From: Diplonema papillatum
Taxonomy: Eukaryota > Euglenozoa > Diplonemea > Diplonemida > Diplonemidae
Length of the DNA stretch: 64,000 bases
Reading direction: 5' to 3'
Assembly: GCA_030068145.1 (NCBI GenBank)
Contig: JAPJBO010000755.1
Location: forward strand, 47,914 to 111,913
Notes under the pieces: model-generated
What the model saw: the letters and a program-made list of their open reading frames with translations, nothing else
Database searches by the model: none
What the model was told of the DNA's origin: nothing
Shown here: positions 10,201 to 21,094 of the stretch, in pieces
Layout of the letters: every line of letters begins with the position of its first letter
Position numbering within the stretch: position 1 is the stretch's first letter
Made by a program: the position numbers and the translations under genes

Positions 10201-13200
10201 CGTTTTTTGGCCTCAAGCGCGAGCAAGACGAGACGAAGGCAGCGCTGACGTTGCATGCCGAGATGACCGACAACTTCCTGGACGATCTCGCCGACGTCCG
10301 GTCGAAGCTCGCTGAGTTGTTGGAAGGTCGAGAGGACCTTGCCGACACAAGAGACCGTGCTGCACCCTGCGAACGAGGTGACCCGACCCAGCTTGGGGAC
10401 AGCCATCAAACACCGCAGCGCCTGGCTGCCCGGTTCGTGGAAGAGGCGAGGGCAGCACTGTTCTCACACGCGGAGACCACAGGAGGGCTGCTCGACGACA
10501 TGGCCGCCGTCAAGGCGAAACTCGCCGAACTGGCGGCCGGAAGCTTCGCGCCCCCTGCCGCGGAACCGACGGCGTCTGGCACCGGCGAGGCTGTGGCCCG
10601 TCTGGCAGACGGCACGCAAGCCGTATCGCTGCTTCAAAGCGAGGTTCTGGCCCTCAGAACAGAGCTCTCGACCCTGCAAACATCCCGGGACGACGACCGC
10701 CCGCAGTTCTTGGAGGCAGACGGCACGCAAGCCGTATCACTGCTTCAAAGCGAGGTTCTGGCCCTCAGAACAGAGCTCGCGACCATGCAAGCATCCCGGG
10801 ACGACGATCGCGCACAGTTCTTGGAGGCAGACGCCGCATCGGCTCGAAACACTCAAGAAACCTTGGCAGAGCTGCAAGCCGAAGTCCTAACTCTCAGAAC
10901 AGAGCTCACAACCTTACAAACATCTCGGGAAGACGGTCGCGATGCCGAAAGCACTCGAGAAACCATGGCGCAGCTGCAAGGTCAGGTTCTAGCCCTTCGA
11001 ACAGAGCTCACGACCTTACACGCATCCCGGGAAGACGGCCGCACGCAATCTTTAGAGGCAGACGCAGAAAGCACTCGAGAAACCATGGCGCAGCTGCAAG
11101 GTCAGGTTCTAGCACTTCAAATAGAGCTCACAACCTTGCAAGCATCCCGGGACGACGATCGCACGCAATCTTTGGAGGCAGATGCCGAAAACACCCGAGA
11201 AACCATGGCGCAGCTGCAAGGTCAGGTTCTAGCTCTTCGAACAGAGCTCGCAACTTTACAAACATCTCGGGAACACGATCGCACGCAATCTTTGGAGGCA
11301 GATGCCGAAAACACTCGAGAAACCATGGCGCAGCTGCAAGGTCAGGTTCTAGCTCTTCGAACAGAGCTCGCAACTTTACAAACGTCTCGGGAACACGATC
11401 GCACGCAGTTCTTGGAGGCAGAGGCCGCAACTGCTCAAAACGCTCAGGAGCTGCAGGAGGAGGTTCTAATTATTCGAACAGAGCTCGCCACCCTGAAACC
11501 ATCTCAAGCAGACGACCGAGCTGAAGCGCTAACCGCAGATGCCGCAAACACACAAGAAACCGTATCGCAGCTGCAAGACCAGCTTCTAACCCTCAGAACA
11601 GAGCTCGCAACTCTACAAGCATCCCAAGAAGACGATCGTACGCAATCGTTGGAGGCAGATGCCGCGTCAGCTCGAAAAACGCATGGAGCTTTGGCAGAGC
11701 TACAAGACGAGGTTCTCACCCTCAAAACAGGGCTCGCTACCCTTCAAACATCTCGAGAGGACGATCGCACGCAATTACTGGAGGCAGCTGCCGCATCAGC
11801 CCAAAACGCTCAGGAGCTGCAGGAGGAAGTCCTAGCCATTAGAGCGGAGCTCGCTACTCTGAAACTATCTAAAGCAGACGACAGAGGCGAATTGCCAGCC
11901 ACGGATGCCGCAAACACACAAGAAGCCGTAACGCAGCTACAAGACGAGGTTCTAACACTCAGAGCAGAGCTGGCAACCTTGCAAGCATCTCAAGAAGACG
12001 ATCTCACGCAATTGTTAGAGGCAGACGCCGCATCGGCTCGAAAAACGCAAGGAGCTTTATCAGAGCTACAAGACGAGGTTCTCACCCTCAAATCAGAAGT
12101 CGCAGCTCTCCAAACATCTCGAGAAGACGATCGCACACAATTCTCAGCCCAGGAGCTGCAGGAGGAAGTCCTAGCCATTAGAGCTGAACTCACTGCTCTG
12201 CAACCATCTCAAGCAGACGACAGAGGCGAATTGCCAGCCGCAAACACACAAGAAGCCGTAACGCAGCTACAAGACGAGGTTCTCACCCTCAAAACAGAGC
12301 TCGCGACCCTCCGAACATCTCGGGAAGACGATCGCACGCAATTCTCAACCCAAAACGCTCAGGAGCTGCAGGAGGAAGTCCTAGCCATTAGAGCTGAGCT
12401 CACTGCTCTGCAACCATCTCAAGCAGACGACCGAGGCGAATTGCCAGCCGCAAACACACAAGAAGCCGTAACGCAGCTACAAGACGAGGTTCTAACTCTC
12501 AGGGCAGAGCTGGCAACTTTACAAGCATCCCAAGAAGACGATCTCACGCAACTGTTAGAGGCAGACGCCGCATCGACTCGAAAAACGCAAGGAGCTTTGT
12601 CAGAGCTACAAGACGAGGTTCTCACCCTCAAAACAGAGCTCGCGACCCTCCGAACATCTCGGGAAGACGATCGCACGCAATTCTCAACCCAAAACGCTCA
12701 GGAGCTGCAGGAGGAAGTCCTAGCCATTAGAGCTGAGCTCACTGCTCTGCAACCATCTCAAGCAGACGACCGAGGCGAATTGCCAGCCGCAAACACACAA
12801 GAAGCCGTAACGCAGCTACAAGACGAGGTTCTAACTCTCAGGGCAGAGCTGGCAACTTTACAAGCATCCCAAGAAGACGATCTCACGCAACTGTTAGAGG
12901 CAGACGCCGCATCGACTCGAAAAACGCAAGGAGCTTTGTCAGAGCTACAAGACGAGGTTCTCACCCTCAAAACAGAGCTCGCGACCCTCCGAACATCTCG
13001 GGATGACGACCGCACGCAACCTTCGGAGACGGACGCCGCGAATACACGAGGAACCGTGCCACAGCTGCAAGACGCGGTTCTGACCATCCGGGCAGAACTC
13101 GCAGCCATGCAGGCACCGCTAACCTGGGCGGGGATGGAGGGCGAGGTTGCGGGGTTCAAAAAGCAGCTCTCCGCCTTGCAGGCGAAGCATGCCGGCAGGG

Positions 13201-13877
13201 TGGAGTTGGAGGCAGAGTTGAAGACCCTGCGGGAAGACGTTGCGGCGGGAAGCTTCAGAGCGGAGGAAGGCATGCGGCGCCTTCGCGAGGAGGTTGAGAA
13301 GCTGTGCGATGAGATCATAGCGCTCGGCAACGACTCATCGGGCATCCACGCCGAGCAAGACGCGCTGCTGGCGGAGCTGGAACAGCTGCGGGAGGATCAT
13401 CAAACCGAGGCTGCGTCCCGCGAAGAACAAGCCCGGGTTTTGCGGCAGCGAATGGACGCGTTGCAGAGGCAACAAGCCGCGCCGACTCCCTTTTCCGACC
13501 TGCCCCGGGACACCCCCCAGCCGTCGACCCCCGGGCTGACGACGAGCGATCCTTCGCCCGGCGTGAAGGACATGGTGGACGAGCTGGCGGCGACGCTGTC
13601 CCGCCTGCAGGCGACGACCCTCCTCAAGCTCGACCAAGACGTGCAGGGCGCGCGCGCGGCGGCCGTCGAAGCGCTGAACGCCGCGACGGAGCTGGCGGAG
13701 GTGCCCTTCCTGATAGAAGAGGTCCGGTCGGACATCGCGGCGATGAAGCGGAAGATCGTCCCGAAGGCGGTCAACATCCGGGAAGGCTGCGAGATCGTCC
13801 CGTCGCCAGCGAGCGGCTTCACCTCCATCGCAAGAACGCCACCACGCATGGTCCACGTCCGTGATCCAGGCACTTAG
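7288..13877 (+). CDS. Giant coiled-coil repeat protein, exon 2
   Basis: The frame is open from 7266 to a stop at 13875-13877; joined to exon 1 it gives about 3,581 residues. The translation is almost wholly helical repeats: three units around LKASV..QQVQ..LSDL (7540-7830); two EALQAQIQRVSDRTD units; about nine units ending ISDKMDAELASLRNAL (8700-10010); then about twenty units of the type LQ.EVL.LRTELATLQ.S..DDR (10610-13110). From 12273 three 339-bp (113-codon) DNA units are nearly identical, which indicates recent amplification. The C-terminal part (13120-13820) is non-repetitive coiled coil. The last 18 codons lie in a segment that is itself tandemly copied downstream. No membrane segment, signal or catalytic motif is visible. 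I do not recognise an orthologue; long repeat proteins of this type often belong to cytoskeletal or flagellar structures. Confidence 0.8.
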
Positions 13878-14269
13878 AATTAAAGCGTCGAATGACACCA
13901 GACTGTACATCAACCCCAACACGCAAGCGTACGCAAGACACACACTACACGGGCACTTGGTTGTGCTGCGGTTCTTTTGGTAACAACCTCCATCGCAAGA
14001 ACGCCGCCGCGCATGGTCCACGTCCGTGATCCAGGCACTTAGAATTAAAGCGTCGAAAGACACCAGGCTGTACATCAACCCGAACACACAAGCGTACGCA
14101 AGACACACACACACTACACGGGCACTTGGTTGTGCTGTGGTTCTTGTGGTAACAACCTCCATCGCAAGAACGCCGCCGCGCATGGTCCACGTCCGTGATC
14201 CAGGCACTTAAAAAAAACGTACGCAAGACACACACGCTACACGGGCACTTGGTTGTGCTGTGGGGTTTT
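13821..14269 (+). repeat. Three tandem copies of the gene's 3' end
   Basis: Copies begin ACCTCCATCGCAAG at 13821, 13986 and 14155 (periods 165 and 169). Copy 1 contains the last 18 codons and stop of the coiled-coil gene plus 3' flank; copies 2 and 3 repeat the same coding end and stop. Copy 3 is internally deleted. The repeats also carry ACACGGGCACTTGGTTGTGCTG. Confidence 0.85.
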
Positions 14270-14460
14270 ATTGCTGTCATTATCAAAAAGTGACGGTTGA
14301 CAGCGTACTGTGGAAAGTACGAAAACAGGTGATACCACACATGCGCACAAATATTATAATAACGGCTGTGCGTAAAGAAGGGCCACGTGATGCTAGCATC
14401 AACCATGCATGAGAGGCAGTGTTCTGCCTAAACATTAAACTAAGATTTTCCCCCGCCTCA
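14270..14460 (+). repeat. Family C copy and dispersed tail
   Basis: ATTATCAAAAAGTGACGG and ACAGGTGATACC mark a diverged Family C copy (14275-14380). It is followed by a short sequence (GAGGCAGTGTTCTGCCTAAAC..., 14411-14452) that recurs at 29730-29778. No coding frame is present. Confidence 0.5.
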
Positions 14461-14516
14461 CCAGTCAAACAGAGACTTCAAAAAACCGACCGCTTACTAC
14501 AAGAAACAGTCTAGAT

Positions 14517-14698
14517 TTGAGCCGGTCCGTCCCCATCTCTTGAAACTGCATCGAAGTGCCTGCCGCTGTTTATCAAGTGAATCACGGTCCACCACGGTCT
14601 ACCAGGTCCATCCCTTGTCCCTAGAGCTGCATCGAATTGCCCGGTGCTGTATTCTTCGGTCTATCACGGTCTATCAAGAGGGGATGGACCGGCTCAAG
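14517..14698. mobile_element. MITE-like element with about 24-bp inverted ends
   Basis: TTGAGCCGGTCCGTCCCC near 14517 is inverted at 14675-14698 (GGGGATGGACCGGCTCAA). The interior has related internal repeats (CACGGTCTACCAGG, TCACGGTCTATCA). At about 180 bp with no reading frame, it is a small non-autonomous foldback. A target duplication is not clear. Confidence 0.6.
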
Positions 14699-14699
14699 A

Positions 14700-15486
14700 T
14701 TGCGCATGCTGCTGTTGACCATTTTCCACTCGCCCTGAAGGGCGAAAGATTGATCTGGCCAATTACGTGGCCTACACGTAACGAACTGCGAAGACCATGA
14801 CGTGATCGTTGGTCTTGTTGCTTCTCGCACGAGACGACGCAAAGAACATCGTTGCGCTCAAACCTTTCCGTAGAAACAATGCATTGTAAACACGAAAGAG
14901 AACGCTGGCAGCGTGTTTGGGAGAAGATTAGCCTAACGAGCATATTCACTCCCTATCATCATCCGCTAGCAGGCCAATCCTCCCCCGGCACGTACAAACA
15001 AACACACGTCTATTCTTTTTCCCTGAAGGGGCGGAAACTTGTTCTCATTCTATTCTCTCACACGAAAGTTCTGGGCAGTAGCTGGGTCTGGCCGCAAAAA
15101 ATGAGTGCCACGGCGGATCTAGTGGATGAGGAGGTGAGTGGAAAACACGTTCCCACTCTGCGAGCATAAATGTATCGAAATCCCTGCGTCCAATCCAACG
15201 AAAGTAAGACCCTCGCCCTACAACGGTCAACCAGAGACTCGGAAAATACCCAGCTCGCTCTAAAACGCGAAACCGTCTAGAAGGTGTCGCGCAGGGCAAA
15301 ACGCGGAACGGACCGTGCCACCGTGAACTAGGGTGAGCCTGTTCGCCTCTGAGGTCTTTGAAGGGAAAGTGCCCGAAAAAGTCATTGGCCGGAGGTTCGA
15401 ATAGCTTTTCGGGATGATCGCAGGTTGCATCCCATGCCTTGTCGACATAGCCGCCCTCTCCCTTTCTCTCTCTCTCTCTCTCTTTT
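14700..15486. other. No gene recognised
   Basis: Reading frames are short and lack domain features. One sub-block at 15206-15230 (ACGGTCAACCAGAGACTCG) resembles the core of the 345-bp satellite at 47.6-50.6 kb. The segment ends in a CT dinucleotide tract (15465-15483) directly before a Family A copy. Confidence 0.4.
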
Positions 15487-15780
15487 TCTACATAAGCGCC
15501 AGCTTGGAAGGAAATGCTCGACGATGCTGCCAGACAAAGAACCGAAGGGATCCCAAGTGCTGTAACTACCGAACTACGTGTTGAACGGACGTGAGGTCAT
15601 GCCGGTCTACCCCTACACGACAAATCACACAAACACAACAGGTCAAAGTCCTGAGTGAGAAAACGAACACACGGTGGTGTAAGCTAAGAACAAATCAGAT
15701 TGTGTTTGTATTGTATTTGCCCCTCTACCTCTATGTTTCCTCCCTTCCATTCGGAGTCGAAGCAGCTACGTCGAGTATTT
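15487..15780 (+). repeat. Family A repeat, near full length
   Basis: The copy begins CTACATAAGCGCCAGC and ends CGTCGAGTATTTT. It contains the hallmark blocks GGAAATGCTCGACGATGC, GGGATCCCAAGTGCTG, CCCCTACACGACAAATC and CTGAGTGAGAAAAC. It is about 294 bp with no conserved reading frame between copies. It has no clear tRNA-like A and B boxes, so calling it a SINE is only a hypothesis. Confidence 0.75.
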
Positions 15781-16354
15781 TCAATCGCGTCCGATTCCGT
15801 TTCATAGAGTAAAGAAGGACACCCTACGACACACGCAACTCCAATAAAATACCACAGCAAATAGAAACCAACTGGGAGGGGGACCCCCCAGTGTGTTGAT
15901 CCATGTTTCTTCCCACAATATGTCAAAAGTTCAAAAAAAGCCTTAAAAGCTTCCGAAAAAAAAAAAACAAACAACAATTTAAATTTGTGTTAGCTACATG
16001 CAATGTGTGAGGAAAAATGAACCGCCCAAGTAGGACCTTCTGATCATGACCATAAAATGCCACTTGAAACCACGTCCAGGATTTTTGGGCTCAGGGTAGT
16101 GCGGTCAACGAAAACTCTAGTTTCCCTCTTCTACTTACTTTCTCCTACTCTCGCGGTGTACGGGTTCCACGGGTCAGGTCGGGGGGGTGTTGTGAACCGT
16201 CGGGCCGAGATCAGATGGCTTGAGACGCTGACCGACTCTAAGCTTCCAACGCCCAGCGTCCGTCTTACTTCCCCTGCCAGCTCCTCCTCATCCCACCGCA
16301 GGTCGACGTGACCGACGGCACACATTTCTGGGCGAGGAGGCAGTTCAGGCGGCC

Positions 16355-16530
16355 GTGGGAAAGCCAACGCACGGCAGAGAATGAAGGGTTCTTCCGCGTC
16401 CAAAATTTGCTGTGATGGCCGTCATTTCCACTGCATTCTTGGAGGTAAAGCCAACGCACGCCAGAGAATGAAGGGTTCTTCTCCGCGGCAGCAAAATTTG
16501 CTGTGATGGCGGTCATTTCCTATGCAACCC
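16355..16530 (+). repeat. Direct duplication of about 88 bp
   Basis: AAAGCCAACGCACG, AGAATGAAGGGTTCTT and AAAATTTGCTGTGATGG occur in the same order at 16360-16440 and 16448-16530. No function is visible. The stretch 15790-16355 around it has no recognisable gene. Confidence 0.6.
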
Positions 16531-16596
16531 TGGCGGGAAAGCCCCTTTCCTGGCCACGACTTTTCATCATGCTTGCGGGACCTTGCGCGAGGCAAG

Positions 16597-16765
16597 CAGG
16601 CCTTACGTTCAGCATGCTGAACGTACTGATTTCAGCACGTCAGTTTTCTTAGTTTCTTTTTGTACACATGCCGAATCAGTACGTGTACACGTGCTGATAT
16701 CAGTACGTTATCAGCACGTACTATCTTTTCTGCAGATTCATCTGAGGAATCAACCGCAGTGCCGG
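16597..16765. repeat. Family G palindrome-rich repeat
   Basis: Sequence from AGGCCTTACGTTCAGC to ATCAGCACGTACT is present in the reverse orientation at 30497-30597. It is built from short palindromes (TTCAGCATGCTGAA, GTACGTGTACACGTGC, CTGATATCAG). It is probably a foldback element end. No gene is seen from here to 17340. Confidence 0.55.
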
Positions 16766-17340
16766 GGATTCTGGTCGGCAGATCCTGCTGTTGCTTACCA
16801 CCGCGAAACTGGAGGGTTGAGGTCGGAGAGGAGGCAGAGGCAAAGACATGCAACACTGGCAGGTGAGCCCCCTGGGCTCTATTTCTTTTTTGCCTGACCC
16901 TACGTCCTGATTTTCAATAGGTATTTAGCTCCAAGACAAAAGAGCTGCGTAAGCCCTGGAGGCAAGGGAGAGTTTTCAGTTCTTCCTTAACGTAGCGCTT
17001 GCTGTGCGTCCTGATGAAAACCCGACTTCTTGGTCTGCCACAAAAGGGGTGGAATCACTTCGGTGTCACATCGGAAATGGGGTATTACGTGCCGGGGGTC
17101 CGGGGCGCACATCCCAGCCCACCGAAAAGCGACTGTCTGCACCCCTTGTGTTTTGGAGAGTGGAATCACTTCGGAATCACTTCGGAAATGGGTCCAGTGT
17201 GGTAGACCACTTCTGGTTTGTTTTGGGTTTCTCGCCTTCAAACAGTTCCAAAACCCGGGCCCTTGTTGTTGGTTTGTGGGGAGTCATTTGCACGCAAAGT
17301 AGTATCGCCCTATGCCAGTCTTAGAATGTTCTCTCCTCCC

Positions 17341-17824
17341 CGTGACGGATTCGCCCCCGTGATCTGCACGGGTGGTTTCAGCTTAGTGTGAGTTTGATCA
17401 AGGTAACATCAAGGCAGCCCTTACAAAGACCAGCCACAGTCAACACAACGCCGCGTGGGTGCAGGCTTTTGATATTAATAATCATGTTTCAAACCCCCGG
17501 TTGCGCGTAACCTGGAAGCACCCAGAGGGTGTCGGTGGTACAAAGGTGCAGTTGCCCGGCAAACAGCTCGTATCGGGGAGGTGACGCTACCCACCTGGAC
17601 GAGTAGGTGTCCTGCTGCCTCACGGGTGGTCCTGGCTGTGACGAGCAACGAACAGCCGCCTGAAAAACCAGACTCGCACCGCTGTCCTCTTTGCAGGCAC
17701 TCAGGTTTCGCGCTGATGATGGTCCGCCCTATGTATATGGCTTCAAGGACCGAAACACGGCTCAGACGGGGCCAGTGCGGTGTTGAGCACATACCCATTC
17801 CAAGCACGTTCTTGCAATCCCCCC
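17341..17824 (+). repeat. Family I repeat, longest copy
   Basis: Related copies lie at 25205-25285, 26340-26470, 32370-32515, 36113-36345, 37020-37180 and 45640-45715. Shared blocks are GTGACGGATTCGCC, GGTCCTGGCTGTGACGA, CGCTGATGRTGGTCCGCC, GACCGAAACACGGC and CCATTCCAAGCACGTTCTTGC. This is the most numerous interspersed family in the window. One copy follows a stop codon by only about 40 bp (25,205). No frame is conserved. Confidence 0.65.
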
Positions 17825-18035
17825 GCGCTCTTCCAATTAAGCAAACTATTCCCCCCCCCAAGCGGTTCTTGTGCATCCAACCATGTGCTTCATAACGTCA
17901 AATGGGAAAACACTCTTTTTTCGTGTTCTTGTGTCGAAACGAGCGAAACTGACAGTCGCACCAGAACGGACAACATGAACGAAATCCCTGCACCCCGAGT
18001 CTAGAACCCCCACCCCCAACAAAAATGCACGACCC

Positions 18036-18497
18036 ACTTGTGATGCGGTTTCACATGCACATGTGCACACATTCATATGTGACACGTGATGAGGTTTCAC
18101 ATGCACATGTGCACACATTCATATGTGACACGTGATGAGGTTTCACATGCACATGTGCACACATTCCTATGTGACACGTGATGAGGTTTCACATGCACAT
18201 GTGCACACATTCCTATGTGACACGTGATGAGGTTTCACATGCACATGTGCACACATTCATATGTACACGTGATGACGTTTCACAAGCACATGTGCACACA
18301 TTCATATGTGACACGTGATAAGGTTACACATGCACATGTGCACGCATTCATATGTGACACGTGATGAGGTTTCACATGCACATGTGCACACCTTCATATG
18401 TGATACGTGATGTGGTTTCACATGCACATGTGCACACATTCACATGTGACACGTGATGAGGTTTCACATGCACATGTGCACTCATATGTGACACAAC
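18036..18497 (+). repeat. 46-bp satellite, about ten copies
   Basis: The unit GTGATGAGGTTTCACATG... carries CACATGCACATGTG, ATTCATATGTG and ACACGTGAT. Each unit therefore contains several E-box-like and near-palindromic CACATG/CATATG/CACGTG hexamers. Copies differ by single bases. It is non-coding, since 46 is not a multiple of three. Confidence 0.9.
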
Positions 18498-18547
18498 ACG
18501 TGTCTGAATATTTAAGGCTTCTTCACGACTGTTCTCGGCAATCTCGT

Positions 18548-18636
18548 CTTCTTGTTGCGTTAACAAGGGGTTTCATCGGACACTCGGATGAGCTTCGTTA
18601 CTCCACTTCTTGTTGCGTTAGTGGGGAGTCATTTCC
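18548..18636 (+). mobile_element. Internally deleted Family B element
   Basis: It begins TCTTCTTGTTGCGTT and ends GTGGGGAGTCATTT. It keeps TTTCATCGGACACTCGGATG but has lost the rest of the interior seen at 48404-49780. The two CTTCTTGTTGCGTT copies inside it suggest deletion by recombination between internal repeats. Confidence 0.6.
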
Positions 18637-18639
18637 AAG

Positions 18640-19310
18640 CAAATGAGTACAATAGACACAAAGATAGCTCAAAGCATTTGCAAAATAACACGAAACGCCT
18701 CTACGCAAAACCCCGTTTTTACATCTCTTCAGCAGTAAACATCGATCCTTTTGCTCGGGTTCTGGCTTTTTCGATGTCAATCTCCTGTCAGTTGTCCCCC
18801 GTCCGTGAATGGTTGCAATGACATATATAGACTACGTGTTGTCAACATAACATGCGAAATCACTAGTAGCTTCACAACAAATGGGTCCTGTGGGTGGCTT
18901 TGGCGGCGTTGCAGTATTCCTGCAATAAAGTGTACGAATTTCTGACGAGAAAGCCTGCAGAAGCGGTGAGCGGCAACCTCTCTCCCCCCACCTTTCTATG
19001 TCTCTTGTACATCCGAGTTCGAGACCCTGGCTTGCCTACCCGTCGGGCAATTTCATCCCAGTTCCGTTCGTTTCTGTTTTCTGGCTGTCTACAGAGCGGT
19101 GTGCGTTTTGTTCGTGCACTTGTATTCACCTGTGCCATTACACAGGTGAGGAATTCACCAAACACGCTGTGCCTACGTCTTTTTAGCCTGCGCAATACAT
19201 CTAAATGGCAACAGATTGTTCGTTTTGTTTGTGCATATGTGCTATCACCTGTATGGTAATTTCCACCGAATCGTCACTTTTTGATAATGACAACCGCGGT
19301 TGTTACCATA
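18640..19310. other. No gene recognised; Family C remnant on the reverse strand
   Basis: 18640-19185 shows no supported gene. 19190-19310 reads on the minus strand as a Family C copy (ATTATCAAAAAGTGACGATT, then ACAGGTGATAGC). Confidence 0.4.
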
Positions 19311-19358
19311 AAAATTATAGAACCAGAACACCGGGAAAGACCTGTGCTGAGCTTGACT

Positions 19359-19706
19359 CTAGTCTGGCACTCGTGCAGTGAACACGAGAGCGATGTAGAA
19401 CCTGAGGACGGAGGCGCAACTTGGAAGGGGCGCAACTAGCTTGTGCAGGAGAACTCTAGCTGCTGCTGCGGATCGGGCTATTAGAACAATGTCAGCGACA
19501 AATTCAAGGTGCTTGAGGCGGATATGCCATCGTCCACACGTAGGACCAAAGCACACGCCCGCGTTCGGAATGTCCACCCCCTCAACTCCTCTCATGATCG
19601 CATCGATCACGAGGTTGAACAGCATGTGTGTCCCCTTGGAGGACGCCCGAGCAAAGCTCACGGCCCTACTGGCTCTCAACACCTTCCGCTTGTCAACGTC
19701 CAGCAC
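19359..19706 (-). pseudogene. LINE-type reverse transcriptase fragment
   Basis: The minus-strand translation contains LFNLVIDAIMRG, followed by RLKHLEFVADIVLIARS and a leucine-rich helix. This matches the stretch of non-LTR retrotransposon reverse transcriptases from the LLFNLVID block to the catalytic F/Y-A-D-D box. Here the box reads FVADIV, so one of the two catalytic aspartates is missing. Only about 115 residues survive; no endonuclease or RNase H region is nearby. It is a dead fragment. Function as an enzyme is excluded by truncation and the altered box. Confidence 0.65.
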
Positions 19707-20045
19707 GCTTCATCCTCCACGACCAGCATAAACATAACGAACACACATGTGCAGGTCTGCTATCACAGCACCTACTGGCTCTCAATGCCTTCCGCAGCTT
19801 GAGAACGTCCAGCACGCTTCATCCTCCACGACCAGCATAAACATAACGAACACACATGGTGCAGCGTCTGCCTTCACAGCGCCTCCTGGCTCCCAACGCC
19901 TTCCGCAGCTTGTAAACGTCCACCAGCATAAACATAACGAACACGTGTGCAGGTCTGCCTTCATAGCGCCTACTAGCTCTCAACGCATTCCGCAGCTTGT
20001 AAACGTCCAGCACGCTCAATCCTTCGCGACCAGCATCATCATTGA
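19660..20045 (+). repeat. Degenerate tandem repeat overlapping the RT fragment
   Basis: Four units of about 85-108 bp share CTACTGGCTCTCAACGCC, TTCCGCAGCTTG, ACGTCCAGCACGC and GACCAGCATAAACATAACGAACAC. Units vary in length through internal deletions. The first unit overlaps the N-terminal end of the reverse transcriptase fragment. Confidence 0.7.
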
Positions 20046-20261
20046 CTTGTCATAAAGTAGCGACTGCCCGCGAGACGCCTCCCTCGTGTTCACTGCACGA
20101 GCGTCAGACTAGAGTCAAGCTCAACACTGTTTTCCTCAGCTGTGCAGCGCCTCCTCCTCCACTTCCAAGTTGCGCCTGCACCCAGTCCCCCTCAAGCCAG
20201 CAGCGCCCCCTTTTGTTATGTTTAGGGAAATCAGTCGAAAGATCGCAAGCCTTGCACGGCG

Positions 20262-20415
20262 GAGTCCAGCCTCAGAAAAAGCTGGAGTTAAAGCCGAAGT
20301 AGAATTGCGGGTGCCAGTTCCCGCTTTTCGGGTGTGGGTTTACACGTTCTGGTTGTGGCACACCCGCTTTTCGGGGGTGACTCGAGCACACTCTCTTTTA
20401 GCTCCAGCTTCTGCA
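20262..20415 (+). mobile_element. Family D palindromic MITE-like element
   Basis: The ends read GGAGTCCAGCCTCAG...AGCTGGAGTTAAA and TTTTAGCTCCAGCTTCTG. The interior holds GCTTTTCGGGTGTGG, CGTTCTGGTTGTGGCACACCC and GCTTTTCGGGG. Other copies or parts are at 25443-26045, 26757-27912, 31965-32005, 33205-33345 and 41925-41970. Non-autonomous; no reading frame. Confidence 0.7.
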
Positions 20416-20464
20416 TGAGCTTGGGACCGCCGGTCTGCTGTAAAGATTGACCCGTATCGTCAAC

Positions 20465-20582
20465 CCACCATTTTTTCCAGGAAAAAACAACAACACCAAA
20501 AACAAAATTGAAAAAAAAAAAAAAAACAACATAAGAAAACCCGCACACAACACAAAAAAACCTGCAAAAAAGAAAAGAACGC

Positions 20583-20612
<30 letters not shown>
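20465..20612 (+). repeat. A-rich low-complexity tract
   Basis: Long runs of A (up to about 27) interspersed with ACAAC and AAAGAA. Any reading frame here is an artefact of composition. 20613-20965 has no supported gene. Confidence 0.8.
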
Positions 20613-20613
<1 letters not shown>

Positions 20614-20969
20614 GTCGACAACGGCATTGAAACAGTAGCATTGTTACCACACCCTCCCATCCGCCTCTCCTCTGCCCCCAAGGCGCTGACCGCAGCACCC
20701 GTGTGCAAGAGGGAGAGACAGCGGAACACACAATGGAGGTCGCTCTGGTTGCTGTCGGTGTTGCTGGTGTCTTCAGCGGTCTTGGCATGAGTGGCTTCGC
20801 CCTGGCCAAACACAAGAGGTGTGTCTTCGTGCCGCCCACTCAGGGTGCTCTTTCCTCCCTTTTTGTCTGACGCTAGCATCAAACACGCATGGAAGCAGTG
20901 TTCCGGCTCTCTCGTAACACTAAACTAACTTTACGTTTTTTTCTTGAACGGGAAAAACACGCAGTACTT

Positions 20970-21070
20970 TTATCGAGGTTTTATTATCCCGCAATCGAAC
21001 CAGGTTGTAATACATAAGCACATACACACCTTCTCCGGTAGCTCCCGGCTCAGCCGACTCTCACGGCCTT
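20970..21070 (-). repeat. Family E repeat (SINE-like 3' half)
   Basis: Read on the minus strand it contains CCTGGTTCGATTGCGGG followed by ATAATAAAA. The same block with flanking ACCGGAGAAGGTG is at 57715-57800. GGTTCGATTGC is close to a Pol III box B and the T-arm of a tRNA; a box A is not convincing. A tRNA-derived SINE is possible but unproven. Confidence 0.45.
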
Positions 21071-21094
21071 CTTAAAAGGTCCCTCCCTCCCTCC

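Noticed and set aside
20447..20638. Lys/Asn-rich ORF
   Set aside because: Encoded by A-rich low-complexity DNA.
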